DNA of 11,860 nt from Rhodospirillales bacterium. Lineage in GTDB: Bacteria > Pseudomonadota > Alphaproteobacteria > Rhodospirillales > 2-02-FULL-58-16. The position numbers and the translations under genes are program-made. The notes beneath the pieces are model-generated. The model was not told the origin of the DNA and searched no databases. It worked only from the letters and a program-made list of their open reading frames with translations. Shown here in pieces: positions 1-7,087 of this stretch. The stretch is taken from positions 1 through 11,860 of the forward strand of contig JAJFIG010000469.1 of the NCBI GenBank assembly GCA_021775195.1, read 5' to 3'. Position 1 is the first letter of the stretch. Every line of letters begins with the position of its first letter.

Positions 1-29
1 TCCTTGAGCCAGCCCAGGGTGATGATCAT
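1..29 (-). CDS. pheT: Phenylalanyl-tRNA synthetase beta subunit, N-terminal fragment (runs off window)
   Basis: On the minus strand an ATG at 29-27 overlaps the pheS stop codon as ATGA, and the frame stays open to the window edge. It reads MIITLGWLK, which fits the usual bacterial PheT N-terminus (M-x-F-T-L-S-W-L-K). PheT is the large subunit of the alpha2-beta2 enzyme that charges tRNA-Phe. The overlap predicts translational coupling to pheS. Only about nine residues are visible, so the call rests on position after pheS plus this short match. Confidence 0.75.
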
Positions 30-1117
30 CCGTTGAGCCCCCCGACCATGCTGGGAATATGCAGGGGCGCGAAACCGTAATGGCGGAGCCAGCGCAGATC
101 GGACTCGAAGAAGGTGCGGAGATCGGGAATGCCGTACTTGAGCATGGCGAGGCGCTCGATCCCCATACCGAAGGCGAAGCCCTGATAGCGGGTGGAATCG
201 ATGCCGCAGTTCTCCAGCACCTTGGGGTTGACCATGCCGGCGCCGAGGATCTCGAGCCAGTCGTCGCCGTGGCCGATGCGGAAGTCGCCGCCGTCCCGGG
301 TGCAGCCGATGTCGACTTCCGCCGACGGCTCGGTGAAGGGGAAATAGCTGGGACGAAAGCGTACGGGCAGGTCGTCGACGCCGAAAAAGGCGCGGCAGAA
401 TTCGATCAGGCAGCCCCTCAGGTGGCCCATATGGGTGCTTTCGTCGACGAGAAGCCCCTCGATCTGATGGAACATGGGCGAATGGGTGGCGTCGTAGTCA
501 CAACGGTAGGTGCGCCCGGGCACGATGATGCGGACCGGCGGCTCGGCCGCCTGCATGGTGCGGATCTGCACCGGCGAGGTGTGGGTGCGCAGGACCATGC
601 GCCCGTCCTCGCCCTCGCCGGGCAGGTAGAAGGTGTCGTGTTCCTGGCGCGCCGGGTGTTCGGGGGGAATGTTGAGGGCGGTGAAATTATGCCAGTCGTC
701 CTCGATATCGGGGCCTTCGGCGACGGAAAATCCCATTTCGCCCAGGATGGCGATGGCTTCGTCGATGGTCTGGCTGATGGGATGGACGCGGCCGTCCTGT
801 TCGGGGCGGACCGGAAGGGTCACGTCGACGCCTTCCTCCAGGAGGCGGGCCTCGAGGCCGGCGTCGGCGAGGGTTCGGGAGCGGGCCTCGATGGCGGCGG
901 CAACCTCGTCCTTGACCCGGTTGAGGGCCTGGCCGGCGGCGCGGCGGGCGTCGGGGTCCATGGCGCCGAGCCCCTTCATCAGCCCCGTGACCCGTCCCTT
1001 CTTGCCCAGGGCCGAAACGCGCACGCGCTCCAGCGCCTCGAGGTCGGCGGCGGCCTCGGCAGCGGCCAGCAGTTCGGAACGAAGGTCTTCCAGGTCTTCC
1101 AAGGGTCGTCCGCCCAC
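26..1117 (-). CDS. pheS: Phenylalanyl-tRNA synthetase alpha subunit
   Basis: Catalytic subunit of the cytoplasmic enzyme that charges tRNA-Phe with phenylalanine. The N-terminal ~90 residues are the helical tRNA-binding arm ([13 protein letters not shown] at 36-48). The class II core follows: [14 protein letters not shown] at 154-167, [13 protein letters not shown] at 176-188, the motif 2 region [20 protein letters not shown] at 202-221, and motif 3 [18 protein letters not shown] at 317-334. The length of 363 is slightly above the usual ~350. The outermost start is GTG at 1117, bounded by an in-frame stop at 1130-1132. AGGA lies only 2 nt before it, too close for a good Shine-Dalgarno, so TTG at 1102 (giving MEDLEDLR, more typical of the family) is a real alternative. 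The gene lies 7 bp from a 264-bp inverted-repeat element and downstream of the rplT terminator. Confidence 0.96.
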   Translation of the reverse strand: MGGRPLEDLEDLRSELLAAAEAAADLEALERVRVSALGKKGRVTGLMKGLGAMDPDARRAAGQALNRVKDEVAAAIEARSRTLADAGLEARLLEEGVDVTLPVRPEQDGRVHPISQTIDEAIAILGEMGFSVAEGPDIEDDWHNFTALNIPPEHPARQEHDTFYLPGEGEDGRMVLRTHTSPVQIRTMQAAEPPVRIIVPGRTYRCDYDATHSPMFHQIEGLLVDESTHMGHLRGCLIEFCRAFFGVDDLPVRFRPSYFPFTEPSAEVDIGCTRDGGDFRIGHGDDWLEILGAGMVNPKVLENCGIDSTRYQGFAFGMGIERLAMLKYGIPDLRTFFESDLRWLRHYGFAPLHIPSMVGGLNG

Positions 1118-1123
1118 TTTCCT

Positions 1124-1387
1124 AGAGCACTATGCGACCAAATGGAACCATTTGACCGGGATGATTTTGCGCCGTGGTTAGGCGCGTTTCGCATGCCGAT
1201 GCAGGGCATCGGCAAAGATACGCAACGACGCCACGGCGCAAAAGCACCCGGCCTTCGGTGGGGCAAATCGGTTCCCCGGGTGCGTTGCGACCCTCGCCCG
1301 ATGCGCTGCATCGCGCTTCGCGCCGCGCCTGCCCGGAAAACCGATTTGCCACCATCAAATTGATTCCATTTGGTCGCATAGTGCTCT
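1124..1387. repeat. 264-bp structured element with 24-bp terminal inverted repeats (MITE-like or palindromic intergenic repeat)
   Basis: The arms at 1124-1147 and 1364-1387 are perfect 24-bp inverted repeats, reading inward AGAGCACTATGCGACC then AAATGGAA. With one gap, similarity continues inward to about 33 nt. Inside are two large hairpins. In the first, a 13-bp arm at 1165-1177 pairs with 1231-1243 and encloses a 9-bp stem (1194-1202 with 1206-1214). In the second, 1262-1280 pairs with 1332-1350 except for two mismatches and encloses a 6-bp stem with a 3-nt loop (1299-1313). There is no convincing reading frame, transposase or clear target-site duplication. It fills the rplT-pheS gap after the rplT terminator. 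A nonautonomous mobile repeat is the best guess; an RNA-level element in the pheS leader is the alternative. Confidence 0.8.
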
Positions 1388-1392
1388 CGACG

Positions 1393-1422
1393 AAAAAGGG
1401 AGCCGCCTTGCGGCCGGCTCCC
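1393..1422 (-). terminator. Rho-independent terminator after rplT
   Basis: On the minus strand, 28 nt past the rplT stop, GGGAGCC pairs with GGCTCCC. An inner GCC-GCAA-GGC extends the stem with one bulged G, and the GNRA-type GCAA forms the tetraloop. TTTTT follows at 1397-1393. The other strand has no T tract, so it acts leftward only. It should end or reduce rpmI-rplT transcripts before pheST. Confidence 0.85.
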
Positions 1423-1449
1423 AGGATCAAACTTGACGACACCGGTGGT

Positions 1450-1815
1450 TCAGGCGGTCTTAGGGAGAGCGGCCTGGGCCTGTTCCACCAGGGCTTTGAA
1501 GGCCTCGGGCTCGGTGATGGCCAAATCGGACAGCACCTTGCGGTCGACGTCGATCCCCGCCTTGCCGAGGCCGTTCATGAACTGGGAATAGGTCAGGCCG
1601 TGGGCGCGGGCGCCGGCGTTGATTCGCTGGATCCACAGGCGGCGAAAGGACCGCTTGCGGACACGGCGGTCGCGATAGGCATATTGAAGAGCCTTTTCGA
1701 CCCGCTCGACCGCAACGCGGTAAACATTCTTGCCGCGGCCCTGATAACCGCTGGCCATCCGCATGACCTTCTTGTGCCGGGCGTGGGCGGTAACACCCCT
1801 TTTTACGCGTGCCAT
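1450..1815 (-). CDS. rplT: 50S ribosomal protein L20
   Basis: Primary rRNA-binding protein needed early in 50S assembly; in E. coli and Bacillus it also represses its own operon. The 121 residues match the usual ~118-120. The very basic N-terminus ([18 protein letters not shown]) and the central block [20 protein letters not shown] at 45-64 with [17 protein letters not shown] after it are family hallmarks. ATG at 1815 is preceded by GAGGAG at a good spacing, only 13 bp after the rpmI stop, so the two genes are cotranscribed. A hairpin terminator follows. Confidence 0.98.
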   Translation of the reverse strand: MARVKRGVTAHARHKKVMRMASGYQGRGKNVYRVAVERVEKALQYAYRDRRVRKRSFRRLWIQRINAGARAHGLTYSQFMNGLGKAGIDVDRKVLSDLAITEPEAFKALVEQAQAALPKTA

Positions 1816-1828
1816 GGGTTCGGTCTCC

Positions 1829-2026
1829 TCAGGCGTTGGGCATGTAGGATTTGACGATGCGGGCGTCGGCGGCCGAAAGGATCATGGTGCCGCGCGACTG
1901 GCGCTTCATCTTTTTGGGACGCTTGCGCAAACCGTGGCGCTTGCAACTGGGGTTTGCCCGTACCTTGCCCGAACCGGTCAGACGGAACCGTTTCTTGGCG
2001 CTGGACTTGGTCTTCATCTTGGGCAT
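1829..2026 (-). CDS. rpmI: 50S ribosomal protein L35
   Basis: Small basic large-subunit ribosomal protein of 65 residues, the standard length. It starts [20 protein letters not shown], diagnostic for bacterial L35, and continues with [19 protein letters not shown] at 28-46. ATG at 2026 follows AAAGGA at about 8 nt. It is the first gene of the rpmI-rplT unit here, because an opposite-strand gene separates it from infC. Confidence 0.98.
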   Translation of the reverse strand: MPKMKTKSSAKKRFRLTGSGKVRANPSCKRHGLRKRPKKMKRQSRGTMILSAADARIVKSYMPNA

Positions 2027-2071
2027 TTTGTATTCCTTTGTCTCGTGTTTCGTTGCAAGCAGCTGGGCATG

Positions 2072-2113
2072 CCCACGCCGGACCGCTCTGTTCGTCGTCG
2101 ACGAAGGCGTGGG
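2072..2113. promoter_or_regulatory. Extended dyad overlapping the start region of the rpmI-rplT promoter
   Basis: The 8-bp arms CCCACGCC (2072-2079) and GGCGTGGG (2106-2113) pair perfectly. An inner TTCGTCG at 2091-2097 pairs with CGACGAA at 2099-2105, next to the right arm. An 11-nt segment bulges on one side only. The dyad overlaps the proposed -10 and start point, so it could be an operator; only its inner part would be in the transcript. The function is inferred. Confidence 0.45.
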
Positions 2114-2141
2114 TTATACCGGCAGGCGACCCCGATTGCAA
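2113..2141 (-). promoter_or_regulatory. Predicted sigma-70 promoter of rpmI-rplT
   Basis: On the minus strand TTGCAA (2141-2136) and TATAAC (2118-2113) are separated by exactly 17 nt. The start point would fall near 2106, giving an ~80-nt leader before rpmI. A separate promoter is expected because a rightward gene blocks simple readthrough from infC. Confidence 0.6.
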
Positions 2142-2178
2142 GGCGTGTCGGACGGGGCCAGGGGGTCCCCTCGCCGGA

Positions 2179-2209
2179 CTGGCACCGGCCGTACCAGTGG
2201 CATTATAAT
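2179..2209 (+). promoter_or_regulatory. Possible sigma-70 promoter of the CheZ-like gene
   Basis: A perfect TATAAT lies at 2204-2209, about 45 bp before the start codon, in an otherwise GC-rich stretch. The best -35 is CTGGCA at 2179-2184, with a long 19-nt spacer, so only the -10 is convincing. Confidence 0.4.
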
Positions 2210-2253
2210 CACCCTATTGCCCCATCGGATGGTAAGTCACGGGATCGCGGCGA

Positions 2254-2619
2254 ATGACACAAGACGACGAAGACAAAAAGGTTCACGCCGCCCTTTCACG
2301 GGCCGTACAGCAGCTTGAAACAGCGATCCGGGAGCAGGAAGCCGCGGTGAACCGGATCCTCGGCCTGGCCGAACGCCTTTACGAGGTCATTCCGTCCAGG
2401 GACGCGCTCCTCAAAATCGAGGCCATCATGGAAGTCTGCGCATTCCAGGACCTCACGGGCCAGCGCATCCACAAGGTCTCGCGCCTGATCAAATACCTGC
2501 GCGACAACAGGATGATCACATCCGATCAACTGCCCCAGGAGCCGGCGGCCCAGGCGGAACCGGATGGCCTGTCCCAGGAACAGATCGACGCCTTGCTGGC
2601 CGGCGGCGGGCCCAAATAG
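2254..2619 (+). CDS. Short CheZ-like CheY-P phosphatase with C-terminal CheY-binding peptide
   Basis: A 121-residue, mostly helical protein. CAFQDLTGQRIHKV at 62-75 matches the catalytic helix of CheZ (E. coli D143 and Q147 in FQDLTGQ), placing the catalytic pair at Asp66 and Gln70. After a flexible Pro/Ala/Gln linker (93-104), LSQEQIDALLAGGG at 106-119 resembles the CheY-P-binding peptides at the CheZ C-terminus and FliM N-terminus. E. coli CheZ has 214 residues; this one keeps one predicted helical hairpin (about 10-85), catalytic helix and tail. Its role would be to dephosphorylate CheY-P and reset the flagellar motor. No chemotaxis gene is adjacent, and it lies on the opposite strand between infC and rpmI. 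The start is the ATG at 2254; the Shine-Dalgarno is weak. Confidence 0.8.
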   Translation: MTQDDEDKKVHAALSRAVQQLETAIREQEAAVNRILGLAERLYEVIPSRDALLKIEAIMEVCAFQDLTGQRIHKVSRLIKYLRDNRMITSDQLPQEPAAQAEPDGLSQEQIDALLAGGGPK

Positions 2620-2688
2620 GCCCACGCGACGGCGACCAGACGGCGGCAATTGCGAGCGCTGCGGCCGGTATTCAATACGGCTTTGGTA

Positions 2689-3225
2689 TTATTTGGGGGC
2701 GATGACCATGGTCATCAGGCGGCCCTCCATGCGCGGGAACATCTCCACCTTGACCAGTTCCTCGAGGTCGACCCGCACCCGGTCCAGAACCTTCATGCCC
2801 AGTTCCTGGTGGGCCATCTCGCGGCCGCGGAAGCGTATGGTGACCTTGACCTTGTCGCCGTCGCCGAGGAAGCGATGCATGGCACGCATCTTGACCTGGT
2901 AATCGTGCTCGTCGATACCGGGCCGCATCTTGATTTCCTTGACGTCGATGACCTTCTGCTTCTTGCGGGCCTCGTTGCGCTTTTTCTGTTCCTCGTACTT
3001 GTACTTGCCGTAATCGAGGATCTTGCACACCGGTGGATCGGCATTGGGCGACACTTCGACAAGGTCGAGCCCGACCTCGAATGCCAGATCTATTCCTTCT
3101 TTTACGGATACAACGCCGACCATTTCGCCGTCGGCGTCGACGACGCGAACGTTGGGCGCATCGATCAAATCGTTGACACGTGGGCCCTTGCGGGTCGGTG
3201 CCTGGTTAAACGGACGTCTTGCTAT
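2689..3225 (-). CDS. infC: Translation initiation factor IF-3, ATA start codon
   Basis: IF-3 binds the 30S subunit, blocks premature 50S joining and checks the initiator tRNA-start codon pair. No ATG gives a full protein: the first usual start is TTG at 3168, which would remove the N-terminus. Reading 19 codons further up gives ATA at 3225-3223, then [19 protein letters not shown], the conserved IF-3 N-terminus. An in-frame TAA touches the ATA, and AAGGAG lies 7 nt away. The full product is 178 residues, normal for the family, with the N-domain, a lysine-rich linker ([18 protein letters not shown]) and the C-domain containing [13 protein letters not shown] and [14 protein letters not shown]. 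Rare starts in infC allow autorepression because IF-3 rejects them (AUU in E. coli). It lies 134 bp after thrS and probably shares its transcript. Confidence 0.95.
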   Translation of the reverse strand: MARRPFNQAPTRKGPRVNDLIDAPNVRVVDADGEMVGVVSVKEGIDLAFEVGLDLVEVSPNADPPVCKILDYGKYKYEEQKKRNEARKKQKVIDVKEIKMRPGIDEHDYQVKMRAMHRFLGDGDKVKVTIRFRGREMAHQELGMKVLDRVRVDLEELVKVEMFPRMEGRLMTMVIAPK

Positions 3226-3232
3226 TTAATGT

Positions 3233-3238
3233 CTCCTT
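3233..3238 (-). promoter_or_regulatory. Shine-Dalgarno that fixes the infC ATA start
   Basis: AAGGAG on the minus strand lies exactly 7 nt before ATA at 3225-3223. The nearby ATT at 3230-3228 is out of frame and meets a stop two codons later, so it cannot be the start. Confidence 0.85.
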
Positions 3239-3257
3239 CTCCAGTGTTTGTCGACGT

Positions 3258-3272
3258 GCCCCGAAACGGGGC
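3258..3272 (-). other. Small GC hairpin in the infC leader
   Basis: GCCCCG and CGGGGC form a 6-bp stem with a 3-nt loop about 20 nt upstream of the infC Shine-Dalgarno. No T tract follows, so it is not a standard terminator. It might affect infC translation or processing of the thrS-infC transcript, or be incidental. Confidence 0.35.
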
Positions 3273-3359
3273 CAATCTCCCCTCTTCTGCGCCCACGGCA
3301 CTCTTTTCGCGCGGGCATTCGATGCCGCCACAACGGCAGGTGCCAGAGGCCCAGGAGGG

Positions 3360-5273
3360 TCAACCCAGCGGGCCAGCGGCTTCCTCTTTAAGTCTAGCGG
3401 TTGCCTTTGCAAGTGCAAGAATTTCTTGGTCTTTTCCGCCCAGGCGGCGCAGGGCGACGGTGCCGTCCTCGGCCTCGCGGTTGCCGACGATCAGCATGGC
3501 GGGAATTTTCCCAAGGCTGTGCTCGCGAACCTTGTAATTAATCTTCTCGTTGCGAAGATCGATTTCCGTCCGCAGCCCGGCCTCGGCAAGGGCGGTGCGG
3601 ACCTCGCGGGCGTAGGAGTCGGCGGCGTTGGTGATGGTGGCGACCACCACCTGCACCGGCGCCAGCCAGAGGGGCAGGCGCCCGGCATACTGCTCGATGA
3701 GAACGCCGATGAAGCGTTCCAGGGAGCCGAGAATGGCCCGGTGCAGCATTACCGGGCGATGTTTCTGGCCGTCCTCGCCGATGTATGTGGCGTCGAGGCG
3801 CTCGGGCAGCACGAAGTCGACCTGCAGCGTGCCCAGCTGCCAGTCCCGGCCGATGGCGTCGCGCAGGACGAATTCCAGCTTGGGGCCGTAGAACGCCCCC
3901 TCGCCGGGGTTGAGGACGGTCTCCAGCCCGGCGGCGGCGGTGGCCTCGATGAGCGCCGTTTCGGCCTTGTCCCAAGTCTCGTCGGCGCCGGCGCGGACGG
4001 GCGGGCGGTCGGCGAACTTGACCACCACTTCCTCGAACCCGAGATCCTTGTAGATGCTCATCAAGAGGTCGCAGAAAGCCTTGGTTTCCGAGGTGATCTG
4101 GTCCTCGGTGCAGAAGATGTGGGCGTCGTCCTGGGTAAAGGCGCGGACCCGCATCAGGCCGTGCAGGGCGCCGGAAGGCTCGTTGCGCAGGCAGGAGCCG
4201 AACTCGGCCATGCGCACGGGCAGGTCGCGGTAGCTGGTGATCCCCTGGCGGTAGATCTGCACGTGGCAGGGGCAGTTCATGGGTTTCAGCGCCAGGACCC
4301 GGTCCTCGGTCTCGGCGGTGAACATGTACTCGCGGAACTTCTCCCAGTGGCCCGAATCCTCCCACAGGGAGCGGTCGACGAGCTGGGGAGTATTGACCTC
4401 GATATAGCCGGCGTCCTCGAGGCGGGCGCGGATGTAGTCCTGGAGGACCCGGTAGAGGGTCCAGCCCTTGGGATGCCAGAACACCGAGCCGGCGGCGATG
4501 TCCTGGATGTGGAACAGCTCCATCTCCCGGCCGAGGCGGCGATGGTCGCGCTTTTCCGCCTCCTCCAGCATGCGCAGGTAGGCCTTGAGCTGCTTGGCGT
4601 CGGGCCAGGCGGTGCCGTAAATGCGTTGCAGCATCTCGTTCTTGGAATCGCCGCGCCAGTAGGCGCCGGCCAGCTTCATCAGCTTGAACGCCGTGCCCAC
4701 CTTGCCGGTGGACGGCAGATGGGGGCCCCGGCAGAGATCGATGAAATCGCCCTGGCGGTAGACGGTGATGGGCTCGCCGTCCGGTAGATCCTCGATGATC
4801 TGGGCCTTGTAGTGCTCGCCCTGGTCCTTGAAGAAGCGGATGGCCTCGGCCCGGTCCCAGACCTCGCGCACCAGCGACTCGTCGCGGCCGACGATGTCGC
4901 GCATGCGGGCCTCGATCTTCTCCAGGTCCTCGGGCGTGAACGGGGTCGGGCGGGAGAAATCGTAATAGAAGCCGTTCTCGATGGCCGGGCCGATAGTGAC
5001 CTGGGTTTCGGGATACAGCTCCTTGACCGCCTCGGCCATGACGTGGGCGGCGTCGTGGCGGATAAGCTCGAGGGCGTCGTCGTCCCTGGCGGTGATGATG
5101 GAAACGGCGGCGTCGGCGTCGATGGGCGTCGACAGGTCCTGCAGGCGGCCGTCGACGCGCACGGCAAGTGCCGCCTTGGCCAGGCCGGGCCCGATGCCGG
5201 CGGCGATCTCGGCGCCGGAAACGGGGTTGTCGTAGCTGAGGACGCTGTCGTCGGGAAGGGTGATCGCGACCAT
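3360..5273 (-). CDS. thrS: Threonyl-tRNA synthetase
   Basis: Charges tRNA-Thr with threonine and edits mischarged serine. The 637 residues contain the TGS domain (1-61), the editing domain with H73/H77 and C181/H185 (CRGPH), the class II catalytic core (about 240-535), and an HGTP anticodon-binding domain (about 540-637). The zinc ligands are Cys334 (MNCPCH), His385 (DDAHIF) and His511 (MLHRAILGS), the same numbering as E. coli ThrRS. The reading frame is open 29 codons further upstream, but ATG at 5273 gives the family-typical [10 protein letters not shown] and lies just past AAGGCGG and the predicted promoter. It is the first gene of the leftward cluster. Confidence 0.98.
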   Translation of the reverse strand: MVAITLPDDSVLSYDNPVSGAEIAAGIGPGLAKAALAVRVDGRLQDLSTPIDADAAVSIITARDDDALELIRHDAAHVMAEAVKELYPETQVTIGPAIENGFYYDFSRPTPFTPEDLEKIEARMRDIVGRDESLVREVWDRAEAIRFFKDQGEHYKAQIIEDLPDGEPITVYRQGDFIDLCRGPHLPSTGKVGTAFKLMKLAGAYWRGDSKNEMLQRIYGTAWPDAKQLKAYLRMLEEAEKRDHRRLGREMELFHIQDIAAGSVFWHPKGWTLYRVLQDYIRARLEDAGYIEVNTPQLVDRSLWEDSGHWEKFREYMFTAETEDRVLALKPMNCPCHVQIYRQGITSYRDLPVRMAEFGSCLRNEPSGALHGLMRVRAFTQDDAHIFCTEDQITSETKAFCDLLMSIYKDLGFEEVVVKFADRPPVRAGADETWDKAETALIEATAAAGLETVLNPGEGAFYGPKLEFVLRDAIGRDWQLGTLQVDFVLPERLDATYIGEDGQKHRPVMLHRAILGSLERFIGVLIEQYAGRLPLWLAPVQVVVATITNAADSYAREVRTALAEAGLRTEIDLRNEKINYKVREHSLGKIPAMLIVGNREAEDGTVALRRLGGKDQEILALAKATARLKEEAAGPLG

Positions 5274-5314
5274 TGAAAAACCGCCTTGTGCCAGGGCACT
5301 GCAAACGCCGGCGA

Positions 5315-5342
5315 AATGTAGAGCAGATCGGCGGGCTGTCAA
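5315..5342 (-). promoter_or_regulatory. Predicted sigma-70 promoter of thrS
   Basis: On the minus strand a perfect TTGACA (5342-5337) is followed after 16 nt by TACATT (5320-5315). The predicted start point near 5308 leaves a leader of about 35 nt before thrS. No similarly clear promoter for the divergent aminotransferase gene was seen in the same 163-bp gap. Confidence 0.65.
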
Positions 5343-5436
5343 GGATGGGAAGGGCACCAAAGACGATCTCTGGCGTCAAGGACCGAAGTCATGGAATATA
5401 GGATCGGGTTCAACGATTTTCGGAGTCGACCCCGCC

Positions 5437-6348
5437 ATGGCCACCGGCACCCACGATTACCAGGACGACCCGCGCAACGCCGATATCCTGGTCTCCATCA
5501 ACGGCACCCTGGCGCCGCGCCAGGAAGCCAGCGTCTCGGTCTTCGACAGCGGCTTCGTGCTCGGCGACGGGGTGTGGGAGGGCCTGCGGCTGCACAAGGG
5601 CACCATCGCCTTCCTCGATCAGCACCTGGAGCGCCTCTACGAAGGGGCCAAGGCCATCGATCTCGACATCGGCCTGTCGGCGGCGGAGCTGACGGCCGAA
5701 ATCGAGCGCACGCTGGCCGCCAACGCCATGACCGACGGCGTCCATATCCGCCTGATGGTGACCCGGGGCGTCAAGTCGACGCCCCATCAGGACCCGCGGC
5801 TGGTGATCGGCGGGCCGACCATCGTCATCGTTCCCGAGCACAAGGTGCCGACGGCGGATACGGGAAAGAAAGGCATCAGCCTGTTCACGGTCCACGTGCG
5901 GCGCGGCGCCCCCGACGTCCAGGACCCGAAACTCAACAGCCACAGCAAGCTCAACTGCATCCTGGCCTGCATCCAGGCACAGAAGGCCGGCGCCGACGAG
6001 GCCCTGATGCTCGATCCCCACGGCTTCGTCGCGACCTGCAACTCGACCCATTTCTTCATCGTCCGCAAGGGCGAGGTGTGGACGTCGTCGGGGCGCTACT
6101 GCCTGCCCGGGATCACCCGGGGCAACATCATCGCGTTGTGCCGGGACAACGGCATCCCGGTGTTCGAGAAGGACTTCAGCCTGACCGAGGTCCACGGCGC
6201 CGACGAGGCCTTCGTCACCGGCACCTTCGCCGGGGTGGCGCCGGCGGTGGAGATCGACGGCCGGACCATCGGCGCGGCACGGCGGGGGGCGGTGACGGAA
6301 CGGCTGCAGGCCCTTTACCTGGACCTGATGGAGGCCCAGTGCCGGTGA
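5437..6348 (+). CDS. Class IV PLP-dependent aminotransferase (branched-chain/D-amino-acid type)
   Basis: A 303-residue fold-type IV aminotransferase, probably cytoplasmic. Family signs are SVFDSGFVLGDGVWEGLRLH at 34-53, the likely PLP-lysine Lys171 (NSHSKLNCILA at 167-177), LPGITRGNIIALC at 223-235 and ADEAFVTGTFAGVAPAVEIDG at 255-275. At the place of the glutamate that contacts the PLP ring nitrogen (Glu193 in E. coli IlvE, in a G-Y-I-S-E context) this protein has Thr200 (GFVATCNSTHFFIV at 196-209). Substrate therefore cannot be read from similarity, and ilvE would be too specific. ATG at 5437 is chosen because upstream in-frame codons look non-coding; GGAG lies about 11 nt before it. The stop overlaps the next start by one base. 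Confidence 0.9.
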   Translation: MATGTHDYQDDPRNADILVSINGTLAPRQEASVSVFDSGFVLGDGVWEGLRLHKGTIAFLDQHLERLYEGAKAIDLDIGLSAAELTAEIERTLAANAMTDGVHIRLMVTRGVKSTPHQDPRLVIGGPTIVIVPEHKVPTADTGKKGISLFTVHVRRGAPDVQDPKLNSHSKLNCILACIQAQKAGADEALMLDPHGFVATCNSTHFFIVRKGEVWTSSGRYCLPGITRGNIIALCRDNGIPVFEKDFSLTEVHGADEAFVTGTFAGVAPAVEIDGRTIGAARRGAVTERLQALYLDLMEAQCR

Positions 6349-7079
6349 TGGATCCGCTGCGGATCGCCATGTGGTCGGGGCCGCGCAACATCTCGACGGC
6401 GATGATGCGGGCGTGGGAGAACCGCACCGATACCGCCGTCTGCGACGAGCCCCTCTATGCCTATTACCTGGCCCAAACCGGCATCGATCACCCGATGCGG
6501 GACGAGGTCATGGCGGCCCAGGACCAGAACTGGCGGCGGGTGGTGGAAGGCCTGCTGGCGCCGCTGCCGGAAGGGATCACGGTCTTTTACCAGAAACACA
6601 TGGCCCATCACCTGCTGCCCGGCATGGACCGCGACTGGCTCGACGGGGTGTTCAACGCCTTCCTGATCCGCGATCCCAGGGAGGTCCTGGCCTCCTACAC
6701 CCAGAAGCGCGACAGCGTGACCCTGGAGGACCTGGGTTTCCCCCAGCAGGTGGAGATTTTCGAGCACGTGCGGGCGTCCACCGGCGGGATTGCACCGGTC
6801 CTCGACGCCCGCGACGTTCTCGGCGACCCGGCGGGCACGCTGAAACTCCTGTGCAAGACCGCCGGGGTGGCGTTCTCGGAGCGCATGCTGTCGTGGCCGG
6901 CGGGCCCGCGGGTGACGGACGGGGTGTGGGCCCGTCACTGGTACCACAAGGTCGAGGAATCCACCGGCTTCGCGCCCTACCGGCCGCCGGCGAAACCGCT
7001 GCCCGAAACGCTCGAACCCCTCGCCGAGGCCGCCGAACCCTACTACCGCCATCTCTACGAACACCGGCTAGGAAGGTAG
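6348..7079 (+). CDS. Sulfotransferase-like P-loop protein
   Basis: A 243-residue protein of the sulfotransferase superfamily. The N-terminal MWSGPRNISTAMMRAW (8-23) is a PAPS-type P-loop region, CDEPLYAYYL (32-41) follows, and FLIRDPREVLASY (105-117) resembles the 3'-phosphate-binding segment. No signal peptide or membrane segment is seen. ATG at 6348 shares one base with the aminotransferase TGA; a GTG one codon earlier is also possible and is better spaced from GGAGG at 6330-6334. Tight overlap implies coupled expression, perhaps with the two acting on one small amino-acid-derived substrate. Sulfotransferase activity is not demonstrated: members of this branch could be kinase-like or binding proteins. 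Confidence 0.8.
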   Translation: MDPLRIAMWSGPRNISTAMMRAWENRTDTAVCDEPLYAYYLAQTGIDHPMRDEVMAAQDQNWRRVVEGLLAPLPEGITVFYQKHMAHHLLPGMDRDWLDGVFNAFLIRDPREVLASYTQKRDSVTLEDLGFPQQVEIFEHVRASTGGIAPVLDARDVLGDPAGTLKLLCKTAGVAFSERMLSWPAGPRVTDGVWARHWYHKVEESTGFAPYRPPAKPLPETLEPLAEAAEPYYRHLYEHRLGR

Positions 7080-7087
7080 GGGCTGAC

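Noticed and set aside
59..1363. Long plus-strand open frame opposite pheS
   Set aside because: It is the reverse strand of a certain pheS gene, a common artefact in GC-rich DNA; the protein is low-complexity Gly/Ala/Asp-rich and spans the inverted-repeat element.
1174..1854. Frames inside the 264-bp element and across rplT as a small transposase or protein
   Set aside because: The element's frames run through palindromic arms and into the antisense of rplT; no transposase motif is seen.
2620..2688. Hairpin GCCG...CGGC after infC as a terminator
   Set aside because: Stem is short with a bulge and no T run follows.
3219..4787. 522-codon plus-strand frame opposite thrS and infC
   Set aside because: Antisense shadow of thrS, whose zinc ligands and motifs are all intact; the translated product has no recognisable motif.
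5274..5360. In-frame upstream extension of thrS
   Set aside because: It would add 29 residues absent from the family and cover the predicted thrS promoter; ATG 5273 matches the TGS-domain start.
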